This document shows, one piece after another, positions 9,252 through 18,424 of a stretch of DNA of 64,000 nucleotides. The notes under the pieces were generated by a model. The model did no database searches and was not told the DNA's origin. It saw nothing but the letters and a program-made list of their open reading frames with translations. This stretch comes from Prorocentrum cordatum (Eukaryota; Sar; Dinophyceae; Prorocentrales; Prorocentraceae). Within the stretch, counting starts at the first letter, position 1. The number at the start of each line of letters is the position of its first letter. A program made the translations under genes and the position numbers. The stretch spans positions 1,024,336 to 1,088,335 of the forward strand of contig CAUYUJ010003558.1 of NCBI GenBank assembly GCA_963575745.1. The letters are read 5' to 3'.

Positions 9252-10285
9252 CTCGCCGCGAGCAGCAGCCGGACGGCCGCGCGGTCCTGGGCCCGCATCG
9301 CCTCCTGGAGGTCACCACCGTGAGGCAGCTCCGCGGGGCCCGCGGCGGCCTCCGAGCGTGGCGCGCCGGCAGCGGCAGATCCCTCGGGGGGCGCGGCCCC
9401 GGCGCGCCTCAGGCGGCGCCAGCAGGGCCGCGGCCCGCACGAGGAGAGCGCGCCGCCGTCGCAGTCGGCCTCGGTCTCGCCGGGGGGGCCGCGCGGGTCG
9501 GTGCCGTCGGCCTCGGGCTCCCCGACCTCCGACGCCCTGCTGGCGTGGCCGTGGTCGGCGTCACCCGCAGGATCGGCGCTGCCGCCAGCGCCCTCGGCAC
9601 CTTCCAGCTCCGCAGGCAGCGCTGCTCCACGGTCTGCCGCCGCGGCATCTGCTGCCGAGCTGCCTGAGTCCACGCCTCGGTGCACGCTGCGCTGCCAGCC
9701 CTGCACGACGGCCACTGCCTCGCGGAGCTTGTCGACAGCGGCCGGAATGGCAATCTCGTCGACCAGGAAGCATGGGAGCAGCTGGTCACTGTCTGGGAAG
9801 ACCCAGGTGTCACAGTTCCTCCCAGACAGGTGGCCGATCACACTGTCGAAATCGGGCCCGCTGGTATCCAGCAAGCCCTTCCGCCCTGGCTGCCGCACGA
9901 GCTGTCGGCCTGGCAGCGAGAGGCACACGAACGTGGCGCTCGTGCCGTACGAGAAATCCTCCTTCGCCATCTTGTAGTCGGGGCACGTGTAGATGCCGCG
10001 CCCGAACGCGGCCCCGTGCTTCTTCCTGATGCCCGCCTCGGGGTCCGGCACCCGCAGGTTGCTGTCCACGATGCTCTGGAAGTTTTCCTGCGCGGTCCAG
10101 TGGAAGGTCACTCGGGGCCGCGCGAGCTCCGGCCCGAGGCCGCGGCGCATCCGCCGCTGGCGGGCCACGAACGCGACCGCGTTGTCGAAGCTGACGACCT
10201 TGCCCTCGCAGGGCAGGCCCGGCGGGGCGCGCACCTCGGCGGCGTCGCGCAGCAGCCTCACCTGGGGGGGCGCGAACCATACAGC
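9252..10285 (-). CDS. PARP-type ADP-ribosyltransferase domain exon
   Basis: The catalytic fold is visible in ARPRVTFHWTAQENFQSIVD (NAD-binding H64), then HGAAFGRGIYTCPDYKMAKE (Y101), ATFVCLSLPGRQ, and a C-terminal strand DTWVFPDSDQLLPCFLV (161-177) equivalent to the PARP strand before Q-x-x-P-x-x-L. The position matching the catalytic glutamate of PARP1 is T162, so the triad reads H-Y-T. This suggests mono-ADP-ribosylation or low activity rather than chain elongation. A low-complexity E/A/G-rich linker follows, then an ankyrin-like helix pair (LQEAMRAQDRAAVRLLLAAR) cut by the donor. Residue numbers count from an upstream GTG; the exon proper begins AVWFAPPQ after a GGTGCAG acceptor. A repeat element ends exactly at that acceptor. 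Confidence 0.75.
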
Positions 10286-10326
10286 CTGCACCGATCCTGG
10301 CTCATCCTGGACCCAGGATCAGTGTA
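10286..10326. repeat. Palindromic repeat family copy at the PARP exon acceptor
   Basis: CTGCACCGATCCTGGC pairs with CCAGGATCAGTG. On the minus strand its last bases GGTGCAG form the 3' splice acceptor of the PARP exon. Confidence 0.65.
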
Positions 10327-10504
10327 CAGTCGGGGCCTTGACCTAAGGAACCCAAACTAAGGAACGAGGCCCCTTTTTTCCATGAGTTCAACTTCGATTC
10401 CCGATCGAAGACCTAAGGAAAACCTGAGGCATGCTGTGAAACACTTAAGGAACACTGAGCCCCTCCCCAACGAAAAGGGTTCCTTCTTCAGGGCCCCGAC
10501 TGTA
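10325..10504. mobile_element. 176-bp MITE, TA target duplication (copy 1)
   Basis: Inverted termini CAGTCGGGGCC (10327) and GGGCCCCGACTG (to 10502) are flanked by TA on both sides. The interior has CTAAGGAACCC motifs and no ORF. Two further copies lie at 13174 and 13833. TA duplication suggests a Tc1/mariner-like mobiliser. It is bracketed by two copies of the GATCCTGG palindrome. Confidence 0.8.
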
Positions 10505-10640
10505 CAACCTGCGCCGATCCTGGCCCATCCTGGACCCAGGATCAGTGTGCAGGCCCTCCTGGCTCGGGCGCGGGCAGGGAGGCGTGAGTTCCGATCCTGG
10601 GCCCGGATCGGCCCGGCCAGGGCCGGTGCAGGCGTGTGGT
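10505..10640. repeat. Two palindromic repeat family copies
   Basis: GCGCCGATCCTGGCCCATCC..CCAGGATCAGTGTGCAGG at 10508-10552 is nearly the same as the copy at 10286. A third version (GATCCTGGGCCCGGATCGG..GGTGCAGGCGTGTGG) follows at 10592-10638. Confidence 0.6.
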
Positions 10641-10780
10641 TGGTGCCACCCGATCACCAGCTGCAGGGCGCCGTCGGTCACCGCCGCCTCCTCCGCCTCC
10701 GCCTGGCTTCGGGGGTGCCACACCAATGCGGCGACAGACCGTGCGGTGACCTCGGACCCCCCAACGACCTCACCGCACCT
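10640..10780 (-). CDS. Weak exon candidate, unknown product
   Basis: The minus-strand frame CGEVVGGSEVTARSVAALVW followed by HPRSQAEAEEAAVTDGALQL is open and alanine/valine-rich, with mostly G or C at third positions. It ends in the palindromic repeat where a splice donor would be expected. It could be an upstream exon of the PARP gene. No domain is identified and boundaries are approximate. Confidence 0.25.
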
Positions 10781-11104
10781 CCCGCCGCCGCGCTGCTGTC
10801 GGGACCCTGGAGGCCCCAGTCGCCCAGGACAGCCTCGGAGAACGACCCAAGCACCAGAGCCAGGCGGTCACCCCAAAGCCCCGCCGACTCGCCACTCGGC
10901 AATTACCCAGACATGCGACGTCCTGATTTTTTCAAGACGGCGTCCCTGGAAGGCCCCCGAGGCCGGGCGAGGGCCCCCTGAGGCCGAAAAATAGCAAAAA
11001 ACTTCCGTCCGGATTTTTCCCCACATCCTGAGTGGGGCTCTTGTTTTCCAATAGCACCCTCTCCTTCTCCCTCCCTCCTCCCTCCTCCTCCGGTGCTGCT
11101 GCTG

Positions 11105-11315
11105 TGCTACCACTACCACTACCACTACAACTTACTACCATACCATACCTACCATATCAAATGTACCCTACCATACCTGCCAGTCCATACCATACCTGCC
11201 ATACCATACCAGTCGTACCATACCCTACTACCATGCCATACCTACCATACCATACCATTCCATACTATACCATACCATACCATGCCTATCATACTATACC
11301 ATACCATACCTATCA
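11105..11315. repeat. (CCATA)n pentanucleotide array
   Basis: TACCATACCA units with drift, preceded by short CTACCA repeats. Confidence 0.9.
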
Positions 11316-12195
11316 GGTGTCGTGCCCCTGCCACTCCTGCAGGGAGGCCCCGCCAGAGCGAGGAGGGTATCGGCACACCATATTATTTATCAGCTCTCGT
11401 GCCCCTCCCACTTCTCCAGGGAGGCAGGTTTCGTGTCCCTCCCACTGCTCCAGGGAGGCCCCACCAGAGCGAGGAGGGTATCGGCACACCATATTATTCA
11501 TCAGGTTTCGTGCCCCTCCCACTGCTCCTGGGAGGCCCCGCCAGAGCGAGGAGGGTATCGGCACACCATATTATTCATCAGGTTTCGTGCCCCTCCCACT
11601 GCTCCAGGGAGGCCCCGCCAGAGAGAGGGTATCGCCACACCATATTATTTATTAGGTTTCGTGCTCCTCCCAATGCTCCAGGGAGGCCCCGCCAGAGCGA
11701 GGAGGGTTTCGGCGCACCATATTATTTATCAAGTTTCGTGCCCCTCCCACTGCTTCAGAGAGGCCCCGCCAGAGCGAGGAGGGCATCGGCACACCATATG
11801 ATTCATCAAGTTTCGTGCCCCTCCCACTGCTTCAAGGAGGCCCCGCCAGAGCGAGGAGGGTATCGCCACACTATATTATTCATCAGGTTTCTTGCCCCTC
11901 CTTCTCCTCCAGGGAGGCCCCGCGAGAACGAGTGACTATCGGCACACCATATTATTTATTAGGTTTCGTGCCCCTCCCACTGCTCCAGGGAGGCCCCGCC
12001 AAAGCGAGGAGGGCATCGCCACACCATATTATTCATCAGGTATCGTGCCCCTTCCACTGCTCCAGGGAGGCCCCGCCAGAGCGAGGAGGGTATCGGCACA
12101 CCATATTATTGATCAGGCTTCGTGCCCCTCCCACCCCTCCAGGGAGGCCCCGCCAGAGAGAAGAGGGTATCGGCACATCATATTATTTATCAGGT
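11316..12195. repeat. Minisatellite, 74-77-bp unit, about 11 copies
   Basis: Each unit contains CCCTCCCACTGCTCCAGGGA, GGCCCCGCCAGAGCGAGGAG and CACACCATATTATT. Because 77 is not a multiple of three, the long ORF here cycles through frames; it is a repeat artefact. Confidence 0.93.
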
Positions 12196-12440
12196 GGCGG
12201 GGGGGGCCTTCCAACCCTCCAGGGAGGCCCCTGTGCTTCCTTCATCGGGGAGTCTCCCGTGCGATGCGGCAAGGCTGCTCCGTGGAGGGCTCCCCCATGC
12301 AGGAGCCAACATATTCGATCCAGTAGGGGCGGCGGGGGGGGCCCTTCGAACCCTCCAGGGAGGCCCCTGTGCTTCCTTCATCGGGGGGTTTTCCATGCGA
12401 TGCGGCAAGGCTGCTCCGTGGAGGGCCGCAAGGTCAACGG
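12196..12440. repeat. 136-bp tandem repeat, two copies
   Basis: CCTCCAGGGAGGCCCCTGTG, CTTCCTTCATCGGGG and GATGCGGCAAGGCTGCTCCG occur at about 12216 and again 136 bases later. The left edge resembles the 77-bp unit, so this is a higher-order derivative. Confidence 0.85.
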
Positions 12441-12689
12441 ACAGACCGCGACGCGGCACCACTGTTGACCCTTCTACTATCCCCAACCAGCCCATCCGGA
12501 AACGATGCTCTTGGGAGCTAGTGAGGAAAGGAGGGCGACAGTCTAGGTGACAATGTGAGCGAGAAGAGTGCGCTGGGAGATCTCCGGGTGCGCGACAGAC
12601 TCTTCGAATGCCTCGCGAGGCAATCCTTGACACCTCCGTGCGAGGCACGCGGGGAAAGAGGGCGATAACGAAAACGCCGAGGAGGCGGA

Positions 12690-12970
12690 AAAGGGGAGAG
12701 GAACAGGAGGAGGAGGAGGGGGAGGAGGACAAAAAGGACAAAGAGAAGGAAACGGAGGACGACGAGGAAGACGAGGAGATGGCGGAGGACGAGGAGGAGA
12801 ACGAGGAAGAAGATGAGGAAAAGGAAGAGGAGGAGGAGGGCGAGGAGGAGGAGGAGGATGAGGAGGAGGATGAGGAGGAGGAGGAGAAGGAGGAGGAGGA
12901 GGAGGAGAGTGAGGAGGATAGGGGAGAAGCACGAGGACGAAGAAGAGACAGAGGAGAAGGAGGAGGGTGA
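12690..12970. repeat. (GAG)n/(GAC)n purine array
   Basis: Imperfect GAG, GAC and GAA triplets; the glutamate-rich and arginine-rich ORFs are artefacts. Confidence 0.93.
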
Positions 12971-13173
12971 TAGAAAAGGATGGAAAAGGGGTGAGGGCAG
13001 GTCGGCCATTCCATCACAGAATGCCCCTGGATCCCGACAGCTCCGTGACATCATCATCTGGGGAACTCCGTTGGCATGATTTTTACTGCGCGAACCAGCC
13101 TGGGCACATATGGACCCCCCACCGTGCGGGGGCCCACCGTGCGGGGGCCCACCCTGAGCCCGCCCTCCCCCCC

Positions 13174-13352
13174 TACAGTCGAGGCGTTGACCTAAGGAAC
13201 CCTACACAAGGAACGAGGCCCATTTTTTCATAAGTTAAACTTCGACTTCCCATCGAAAACTTAAGGAACACCTTGGGCAAGGTGTGGAACAATTAAGGAA
13301 CATCGAGCACCTCCCCAGCGAAAAGGGTTCCTTCTTCGGCGCCCCGACTGTA
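13174..13352. mobile_element. 175-bp MITE, TA target duplication (copy 2)
   Basis: Termini CAGTCGAGGC (13176) and GCGCCCCGACTG (to 13350) are flanked by TA. It matches copies 1 and 3 over its whole length with scattered changes. Confidence 0.8.
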
Positions 13353-13556
13353 TCACGTTGCCCCTCGAAAGCTCGGCTCATGCCTCGGCCCTCCGGCGGC
13401 CGCCCTGGACGACATCCCGGCCCCATGGGTAAGCGCCCCCGGCGAGGCGCCCCCGCCAGAGGGCACGCCGAGGCCGGCGAGGCGACCATAGCCCGCGAAA
13501 CAACGCACGAGGATCTGGAACCTCGATCCCCACCCTGAAATACACCAAGCGTTGTT

Positions 13557-13656
13557 CCCTCTCCTCTCCTCCTCCTCCTCCTCCTCCTCCTCCTCCTCCT
13601 CCTCCTCCTCGTCCTCCTCCTCCTCCTTCTCCTCCTCCTCCTCCTCCTCCTCCTCC
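13557..13656. repeat. (CTC)n microsatellite
   Basis: CTCCTC array with single GTC and TTC interruptions. Confidence 0.95.
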
Positions 13657-13676
13657 CCGAATCCCCTCGGACTCAC

Positions 13677-13830
13677 CACGCGGTCTGGCCACGGCACCGC
13701 GCAGGGACCCCCCGAGCCTCTGCCTCGGGGCGCTCGCCTCCCGGCGGCGGCGCGGGCACGGCCGGCCCGCAGTCGGCGGCGGCCTGCGGGGCGCCCTCCG
13801 CCGCGGCCCCGCCGGCTGCGGCGCCCTTGC
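13677..13830 (-). CDS. Candidate A/G/P-rich linker exon
   Basis: Bounded on the minus strand by a TGTAAG acceptor (next to MITE copy 3) and a CGTG/GTGAGTCC donor. The frame reading KGAAAGGAAAEGAPQAAADC, then GPAVPAPPPGGERPEAEA, is open throughout with strong third-position G/C. Low-complexity alanine/proline sequence of this kind resembles the linkers in the PARP exon. It could be an upstream exon of that gene. No domain is seen. Confidence 0.4.
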
Positions 13831-13832
13831 CT

Positions 13833-14010
13833 TACAGTCGGGGCCTTGACCTAAGGAGCCCTAAATCAGGAACGAGGCCCCTTTTTTCCATAAGTTAAAC
13901 TTCGATTTCCGATCGGAAACATACGGAAAACCTGAGGCAAACTGTGAAACACTTAAGGAACGCGGAGCCCCTCCCCAACCAAAAGGGTTCCTTCTTCAGG
14001 GCCCCGACTG
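13833..14010. mobile_element. 176-bp MITE (copy 3)
   Basis: Termini CAGTCGGGGCC (13835) and GGGCCCCGACTG (to 14010). TA is present on the left, but GA replaces it on the right. On the minus strand it lies directly upstream of the acceptor of the 13677-13830 exon candidate. Confidence 0.8.
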
Positions 14011-14970
14011 GAAGTCGGGCATGTCCTCCTACAGGCGGATTTTGGACGAAACGTAAAACATAGTCCAACAGAGCCCCAAAAATAATCAGACAAGTGATCC
14101 AAAAATCGTCCCTCGGCAATTTTTCATATATTTTTGAATATCCCTCCTGTAGAGGGACACGACGGACTTAACCCTTGCCTTTGGCGGCGCGTCTGGGGGG
14201 GGGGGCGCAGGAGAGCACAGGATCCAATCGATGAGTTGGATCGGCGGTCGACATGCTTCGGATCGGCGGGGGCTGACGGCCAGGTCGGGAGATGCTTTGT
14301 TATCACCGCCACGCACCCAAGCCGACACCGGCGGTGAGACGGCCCAGCTATAACCTGGGGCCTGGGCCGGATTGCACTGGTGCGGTCGCCAGGACTTCAG
14401 AGGGCTGCGCGTGCCAGCCGTACATCCGTGCACGCGCCAGGCCCGCAGGGGAGGGATGGGCAGGGGGGCGGACGGAAGAGGAGGAGGAGGAAGAAAGAGG
14501 AGAGAAACGAACTAGAACGGGCCGCAAGTCGAGGGTAGGCCGGCACGTGTAACATTGGCACCCTGCCTACTGCTGCCGCCGCCAGGGAAGGACAGAGCCT
14601 GCCCCCCAGCGAAAAACAGAGGCAAGCAATTGCGAGGAGAAAAATGAGGGAGGAGGAAAAGGAGGAGAGGGGGACGGACGAGGGAGAAGTCGAACCGGCG
14701 GAAATCGGCAGGCTGGTAAAGCCTCAATGGAGAAACCGAACTCCAGATCGGAATCCGAAATCGGATCGGAATCGCAATCGATCGGGGTCGAATCGAATCG
14801 AGTCGGAGGCGTCGGAAGGAGCCCTGCAATTCGGGACGCGGCGGGGCTGATCAGAAGCCCGCCGGCCTTCCGAGAAGCCGTCCCCGTCTCCGGAGAAGGC
14901 TCATCGAGAACCCCTCGGGAGGCCGAAGGCCTCCCCGGGGCCTTCCGGGGCCCGCCACCTCCGCCCTCCC
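14011..14970. other. No supported gene
   Basis: Mixed unique sequence with a few purine-rich patches (14475-14520, 14640-14690) and GAATCGAATCG short repeats (about 14750-14810). No domain or consistent codon bias was seen in either strand. Confidence 0.4.
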
Positions 14971-14974
14971 CCTC

Positions 14975-15268
14975 TCAGGGCTCGCCGCCGCTGCCTGCGC
15001 TCTTGCCCTTCCGCGGGAGGCGCGCGCCCCCGTCCCGCTGCGTGTGCGAGAGCGCCAGGGGGCCGCGGAGGTCCTCGGGGGAAGGGAGGGTCTGCTGGCA
15101 CCACTGCTCGTCCTGGAGAGCTCCGGTCGCCACGGCCTCTGCTCGCCTCGACCCTCTGGCCAGAACGCCCCCCCCCCAGAAATGTCCGCGGGCAGCAGTG
15201 TCCGTAGCTTTTCGCCTCCCCGAGTCCACGCCCTGGGCGAACGCCCGCAGCCTGCCGTTCCGCTGCAT
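14975..15268 (-). CDS. Small protein of unknown function, probable retrogene
   Basis: An intact 97-residue ORF begins MQRNGRLRAFAQGVDSG, continues through LQDEQWCQQTLPSPEDLRG and ends GKSAGSGGEP before TGA. Third positions are mostly G or C, especially over the second half, where no other frame shows the same bias. A spliced-leader relic ends 27 bases upstream of the ATG, so the gene appears to descend from a reverse-transcribed, trans-spliced mRNA. The product is basic and glycine/arginine-rich, with no recognised domain, signal peptide or membrane segment. It is not recognised; it could also be a 5'-complete but decayed copy of a longer protein. Confidence 0.55.
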   Translation of the reverse strand: MQRNGRLRAFAQGVDSGRRKATDTAARGHFWGGGVLARGSRRAEAVATGALQDEQWCQQTLPSPEDLRGPLALSHTQRDGGARLPRKGKSAGSGGEP

Positions 15269-15295
15269 GTGCTAGCCAGCGCGCTGCTGCTGCGG

Positions 15296-15318
15296 CCTGG
15301 AGCCAAAATGGCGATGGA
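15296..15318 (-). other. Spliced-leader relic upstream of 97-aa ORF
   Basis: On the minus strand the sequence reads TCCATCGCCATTTTGGCTC then CAGG. It matches the dinoflagellate leader except for AT in place of GT near the start and an inserted C near the end. A leader encoded next to a gene in genomic DNA is evidence of mRNA retroposition. Confidence 0.65.
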
Positions 15319-15863
15319 CGGAGTGAGAGGGTCAGAATAACAACTAAAATGCACCAACCGTGCTGCAGCGCATCCTCCTGTCCCAGAGCCCCTCCTCGGC
15401 TTATACAATGTATCTGTTTCTCCCTCTACAAGAAGCGCTCCCTTGCCTTGAATAGCGAACAACCTATGTGTCTGCCGTTCAGGCGAGAGCTTTGCTTGCG
15501 ACAGGGTAGGGCCATGAAATTCAAGGAAGTGTCCAACGAGAGCTCCGTTTCAAAAAGGAAGCGAGCCCCATCCGTGGAGCAGCGGTTCAGAATGACACCC
15601 CCCGTCCGTTTGTAATGCGCGGGCATATCATGCGCCAACCACACTTGAAGGAAGGAGCCGCCCTCCATCCGTGCAACACATGTTCGACCTAGCGATCGTT
15701 ACAACTAAATGGGGCCCCAAGCAAGAAAACCCCAATTCGAAAAGGAGCCGCCTGCATCCATCCGCATAACTCTTGTACACCCTACTTGCGGACATGTTCA
15801 GAACATCTATGGCAAGAACCTACTCTTGAAAACGAACCAGCCTCCGTCCATGAAACGGATGCG

Positions 15864-15916
<53 letters not shown>
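15864..15916. repeat. (AT)n microsatellite
   Basis: Pure AT dinucleotides with ACAT at the left edge. Confidence 0.97.
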
Positions 15917-15919
<3 letters not shown>

Positions 15920-16219
15920 CCCTTGCGGGGCCACCAGGCTGCGAGGATTAAGGTTGCTGTTCCCTGCGCCAGTTCCAGGTTCCGGCTTCCCATGTTACAG
16001 TATTGTTTTCTGCTTCCTACTGTAAATTGTTACTGTCCGCGCGAGGGGGGGGAGCCGAAAAGGGCCCTGGTTAGCGTCCCCCGGGAGGGTTCTTAGAATT
16101 CCTGGGGGGGCGTGGGACACGTAGAAAAATACTAGAGATTCGTGCCCCCGAGGCTAAAATCCCTCGCACATTACGCTGTATTCGCGCCCCCGAGGCTCCG
16201 ATCCTTTGTAAATTACGCA

Positions 16220-16690
16220 AGAGTCGAATCCGGTGGCACCCCTCACGCAGATTGGCAGGGTCAGGGTCCAAAAACACAAGGGATTTGCCACATGTCTGAA
16301 ATTCGGTGGCACCCCTCACGCAGATCCGCAGTGTCAGGGTCCAAAAACACATGGGATTTGCAACATTTCCGAAATTCAGTGGCACCCCTCATGCAGATCG
16401 GCAGGGTCAGGGTCAAAAAAACACAAGGGATTTGCCACATGTCTGAAATTCGGTGGCACCCCTCACGCAGATCGGCAGGGTCAGGGTTCAAAAACACAAG
16501 GGATTTGTAACATTTCTGAAATCCGGCGGCATCCCTCACGCAGATCGGCAGGGTCAGGGTCCAGAAATACAGGGGATTTGCCACATTTCTGCAATTCGGC
16601 GGCACCCCTCACGCAGATCCGCAGGGTCAGGGTGCAAAAAAACATGGGATTTGCCACATTTCTGAAATTCGGCGGCACCCCTCAAGGAAC
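16220..16690. repeat. Minisatellite, 73-bp unit, about 6-7 copies
   Basis: Each unit has GGCACCCCTCACGCAGATC, GGCAGGGTCAGGGTC and GGGATTTGCCACATTTCTGA. The spacing is 73 bases (once 74). The unit's tail abuts the exon candidate to the right. Confidence 0.95.
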
Positions 16691-17000
16691 AGCACGGAGC
16701 AGCGCAAGCAGAGGTAGGGTAGGCGAAGAAGGACTCATAAAGGTCCCTGGGATCGGTCAACTGTTCTGCGTCCAGGCGCTGATTCACAATCGCAGCCAGG
16801 ACGCACGCTCTCCTACCAGCAAGCCATTCGTGCAGCTCCAATTGCACAGTCGGGCACGCTGTCGCGTGCTGAGACAGCACACAGCGCGAAATCATGCCAC
16901 GCACTGTGGAGCGCTCTGTCGAAATTTTGTCGCACAATTGGGAGAGGTCCGTCAGCGCTGCCTTCTCCAGCTCAAGACCGTTCACAATCTCAAGCGAAAA
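16680..17000 (-). CDS. Candidate exon, helical protein, possibly CID/RPR-like
   Basis: The minus-strand frame reads LEKAALTDLSQLCDKISTER, then STVRGMISRCVLSQHATAC, and ends DPRDLYESFFAYPTSACAAP. It is open for over 100 codons of ordinary amino-acid composition, unlike the repeat ORFs around it. The helical spacing (L..L...I....R.....M...L..HA) faintly recalls CID/RPR domains of RNA-processing factors. This is only a resemblance by eye. Both ends run into repeats (73-bp minisatellite, CCAAGACGG repeat), so boundaries are approximate and it may be a gene remnant. Confidence 0.35.
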
Positions 17001-17570
17001 TGGCCAAAGTATGGCCCCAAGACGCTCAAGATGGTTCAATATTGCCTCCAAGACAGCTTAGATGGTCTCCAAGACGGTCCCAACACGCCGAAGAGAGCCC
17101 CAACAAAGCCCAAGATGGGCCCAAGATGCCTCCATTACGGCCCAAGACGCACCCAAAGTCGCCCCAAAAGGGCTCCAAGAAGACCTCTGCTCAAAACCAT
17201 GAACTCTATATACATTACTAAGATTCTCGCCTGATGAAGCTTCCGACGCTCCGGGACGGCTCCATAGGCTCCCAAGATCGCCTTAAAGGCGGCCGAAGAG
17301 GCTTCCAAGAGACCCGCAAACGGCCCAAGACGGCCCCCAAGACGGTCCCATAGACGCCCCAAAAAGCTCCGAAAGAGGCCAAGAGGCTCCGAATGCCAAG
17401 AGACCCCTTGGAAGCTCCCAGAGCCCCCCAGAAGGCGCCGAAGAGGCCCCGGGAGGCCCCCAAGAGGCCCCAGGAGGCCCCCAAAGAGGCCCCCAAGAGG
17501 CTCCCAGGAAGCCCGCAGGACGCCTCAAGAGGGCCTCAAGAGGCCTCCTCTTCTTTTTCCTCCTCAGCCT
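16990..17570. repeat. Degenerate CCCAAGACGG / AGGCCCC repeats
   Basis: Short units such as CCAAGATGGTC, CCCAAGACGG and GAGGCCCC repeat with variable spacing. Relatives lie at 6190 and 25880. Confidence 0.75.
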
Positions 17571-17779
17571 CGTCTTTCCCTTCTTCCTCGTCATCCGTTC
17601 CCCCCTCTCCTCCACCTTGCTATTATTTGTCTTCTCCTTCGTCTTCTTCCAAATAGTCCCCAAAGGGGATCCAAGACGGCTGGGGGAACACATAGTCCAA
17701 TAGCTTGACCAGACGTCAGACCAACGTTTGGCTGCCAGGGCGTGTCCAAAGCGCAGGAGTGGCGATGATCCGCCGTAGG

Positions 17780-18035
17780 CGTATCTCTCTCTCTCTTTCT
17801 TTATTGATTTCTCTCTCTCTGTATCTATCTTGCTCGTTCTCTCTCTCTCTCTTGTGCTGTTTCTCTCTCCCACACTCATGTTATGTGCATGCATTGTTTT
17901 CACACTGTCTCTCTCTCTCTCTCTCTTTCTCATATATGCTTCATAGTTTAATGCATCGGGAGAAAAGGAGAGGGACAGAGAGACAGAGAGAAAGAGAGAG
18001 AGAGAGAGCGAGAGAGAGAGAGAGAGGGGGGAAGC
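17780..18035. repeat. (CT)n and (GA)n microsatellites
   Basis: CT-rich runs (about 17787-17930) are followed by an opposite GA-rich run (about 17985-18030). The two can pair as an imperfect hairpin. Confidence 0.85.
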
Positions 18036-18189
18036 GACAACACGACAAGGGGAGAGGGGCAGTGAATGCAACAAGATGGGGAGAAGCGCGGATATGGCAG
18101 TACGGTCCAGCACAACAGTGGGGAACGAATATCTCACCCTGGCGGAAAGAGGCGTCGACCATCCGATGTGAAGAGGAACTGGAATATCG

Positions 18190-18330
18190 CGCTGGGCTGC
18201 GCGTGCGGGGTCCCATACGGGAGACCACATGTGAGGCCACGCGGGAGATCACACGGTGGACCATATGGGAAACCACTGGGGAGAGCAGAAGGGAGGCAGC
18301 TACTCCGATGGTAGGACCCCGCATGGCACC
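18190..18330. repeat. CATACGGGAGACCA-type short repeats
   Basis: GGGAGACCACATG, GGGAGATCACACG and GGGAAACCACTGG repeat every 15-17 bases. The same family recurs at 19700-19860. Confidence 0.65.
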
Positions 18331-18424
18331 CCCAAACAACTAATCGGGAAATAATCATAAGTGTCGTCCTTGTGGCTACGGAGGACATCTTCCTGCCTGG
18401 TCTCTGCTGGTTCTTGCCGACGCT

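Noticed and set aside
11316-12195. CRISPR-like array
   Set aside because: The repeats are contiguous, with no unique spacers, and the genome is eukaryotic. The same holds for the 73-bp array at 16220 and the ~102-bp array at 48440.
11093-12550. 280-codon ORF with repeated GRPRQSEEGIGTPYY-like units
   Set aside because: The 74-77-bp minisatellite changes frame from unit to unit; there is no unique flanking coding sequence.
17720-17745. Possible spliced-leader relic (CCAACGTTTGGCTGCCAGG)
   Set aside because: Only the TTTGGCT core matches. No CCGTAG start and no ORF with coding bias just downstream.
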